Source: CAZKNF01 sp964554105
GTDB lineage: Bacteria > Bacteroidota > Rhodothermia > Rhodothermales > VXPQ01
NCBI GenBank assembly: GCA_964554105.1
Contig: CAZKNF010000109.1
Location: 1-7,580, forward strand
Direction of reading: 5' to 3'
DNA: 7,580 nucleotides
Shown: in pieces, positions 7,088 through 7,580 of the stretch
Numbering within the stretch: the stretch's first letter is position 1
Layout: each line of letters starts with the position of its first letter
Program-made: the position numbers and the translations under genes
The notes under the pieces: generated by a model
What the model was told of the DNA's origin: nothing
What the model saw: only the letters and a program-made list of their open reading frames with translations
Databases searched by the model: none

Positions 7088-7154
7088 GCCATGCGCCGGC
7101 GTTTCGTCGTCATGTTCGTGCTTCGGTGCGCGTGACACGTGCTGCGCGCATGGC
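7088..7154. repeat. overlapping inverted repeats between creatininase-family gene and sulfatase
   Basis: GCCATGCGC (7088-7096), starting directly after the stop codon, is exactly complementary to GCGCATGGC (7146-7154), with 49 bases between. A second, tighter pair uses TGCGCG (7127-7132) and CGCGCA (7145-7150) around a 12-base loop, extendable inward by G-T pairs. The two structures share the right arm and exclude each other. No T-tract follows, so this is not a standard intrinsic terminator. It could slow transcription or protect the upstream message, or be chance in GC-rich DNA. Confidence 0.35.
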
Positions 7155-7216
7155 GCATTCGAAGGCGACAGTCCTTGCGGCACCTACCGTACTAGAAGTA
7201 ATCACGCAAGATCGTT

Positions 7217-7580
7217 ATGCCCACTTCGACTCTTCGTATCGCTTCTCTCTTCACACTTTGCTGCCTGCTGTTGCCGCTTCAGGACGCCGTGTCGCAGGAG
7301 GCAGCATCGAACGCCGACGCGGCCCGGCTTCAGAACCAGGCCCAGACGCCGAACATCGTCATCATTTTTGCCGATGATATGGGCTACGGCGATATCGGAC
7401 CATACGGACATCCCACCATCAATACGCCTCAGCTTGACCGGATGGCAGAGGAGGGCACGCGCTTGACGCAATTCTACGTCGGTGCGTCCGTCTGCACGCC
7501 GAGCCGCGCCGCGCTGCTTACGGGCCGTCTGCCCGTGCGCAGCGGCATGGCCAGCGACAACCGCCGCGTGCTTTTCCCGA
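7217..7580 (+). CDS. exported sulfatase (arylsulfatase A-like), N-terminal part, cut by window end
   Basis: The first 121 codons of a sulfatase run off the right edge. The enzyme would hydrolyse a sulfate ester in the periplasm or outside the cell. A signal peptide is clear: R7, a hydrophobic stretch IASLFTLCCLLLPL (8-21), and probable cleavage near DAVS-Q (26/27). A polar linker leads to PNIVIIFADDMGYGDIGPYG (45-64), whose D53-D54 pair is the usual calcium-binding start of the fold. C93-TPSR followed by AALLTGR (93-104) is the sulfatase signature, in which the cysteine is turned into formylglycine by a maturation enzyme not present here. RSGMASDNRRVLFP (108-121) resembles arylsulfatase A-type proteins. 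The start is firm: in-frame stops lie at 7193 and 7199, and 7217 is the first ATG after them. No Shine-Dalgarno sequence is evident. A lipoprotein is possible (LFTLC at 11-15) but the box is poor and the hydrophobic run continues past it. The sulfate ester substrate cannot be told from this part. Confidence 0.92.
   Translation, partial: MPTSTLRIASLFTLCCLLLPLQDAVSQEAASNADAARLQNQAQTPNIVIIFADDMGYGDIGPYGHPTINTPQLDRMAEEGTRLTQFYVGASVCTPSRAALLTGRLPVRSGMASDNRRVLFP

Noticed and set aside
7091..7135. Fourteen-codon frame MRRRFVVMFVLRCA after the creatininase-family stop
   Set aside because: It has a basic and hydrophobic look but no ribosome binding site, and it overlaps inverted repeats; chance is the better explanation.

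Overview
The window is a moderately GC-rich stretch of bacterial chromosome with six genes: five complete and one cut by the right edge. No RNA gene, insertion sequence, CRISPR array or prophage gene is visible. An ABC exporter of the Wzm/Wzt type points to a cell that exports a surface glycan. The desaturase resembles those common in Bacteroidota and related marine lineages, and exported sulfatases are frequent there too. I therefore lean towards a Bacteroidota/Rhodothermota-like or similar marine or soil heterotroph, but the sequence has no marker gene that settles this.

Left part (2-2270, minus strand): a two-gene ABC exporter operon. The permease (ABC-2 type) is transcribed first, followed 61 bases later by the ATPase, which carries a C-terminal Wzt-like domain. 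Together they should move a lipid-linked polysaccharide such as O-antigen across the inner membrane. The glycosyltransferase genes expected for such a locus are not in the window.

Middle (2271-6101): a divergent intergenic region of about 300 bases holds two inverted repeats. It leads into a plus-strand cation-chloride cotransporter homologue (SLC12-like). Just before that gene sits a 31-codon small ORF with the best Shine-Dalgarno sequence in the window; its stop codon overlaps the transporter ATG in an ATGA arrangement. Next comes a three-histidine-box membrane fatty acid desaturase without a cytochrome b5 domain.

Right part (6203-7580, plus strand): a creatininase-family metal hydrolase with a Sec signal peptide, then the first 121 codons of an exported sulfatase with the CTPSR formylglycine signature. 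The two are spaced 129 bases apart and both should act outside the cytoplasm. The plus-strand genes share no obvious pathway; the common theme is envelope and membrane functions. I did not find a clearly new multi-gene system. The items most worth checking are the overlapping small ORF before the transporter, the eukaryote-like ion-site motifs in that transporter, and the exported creatininase homologue.
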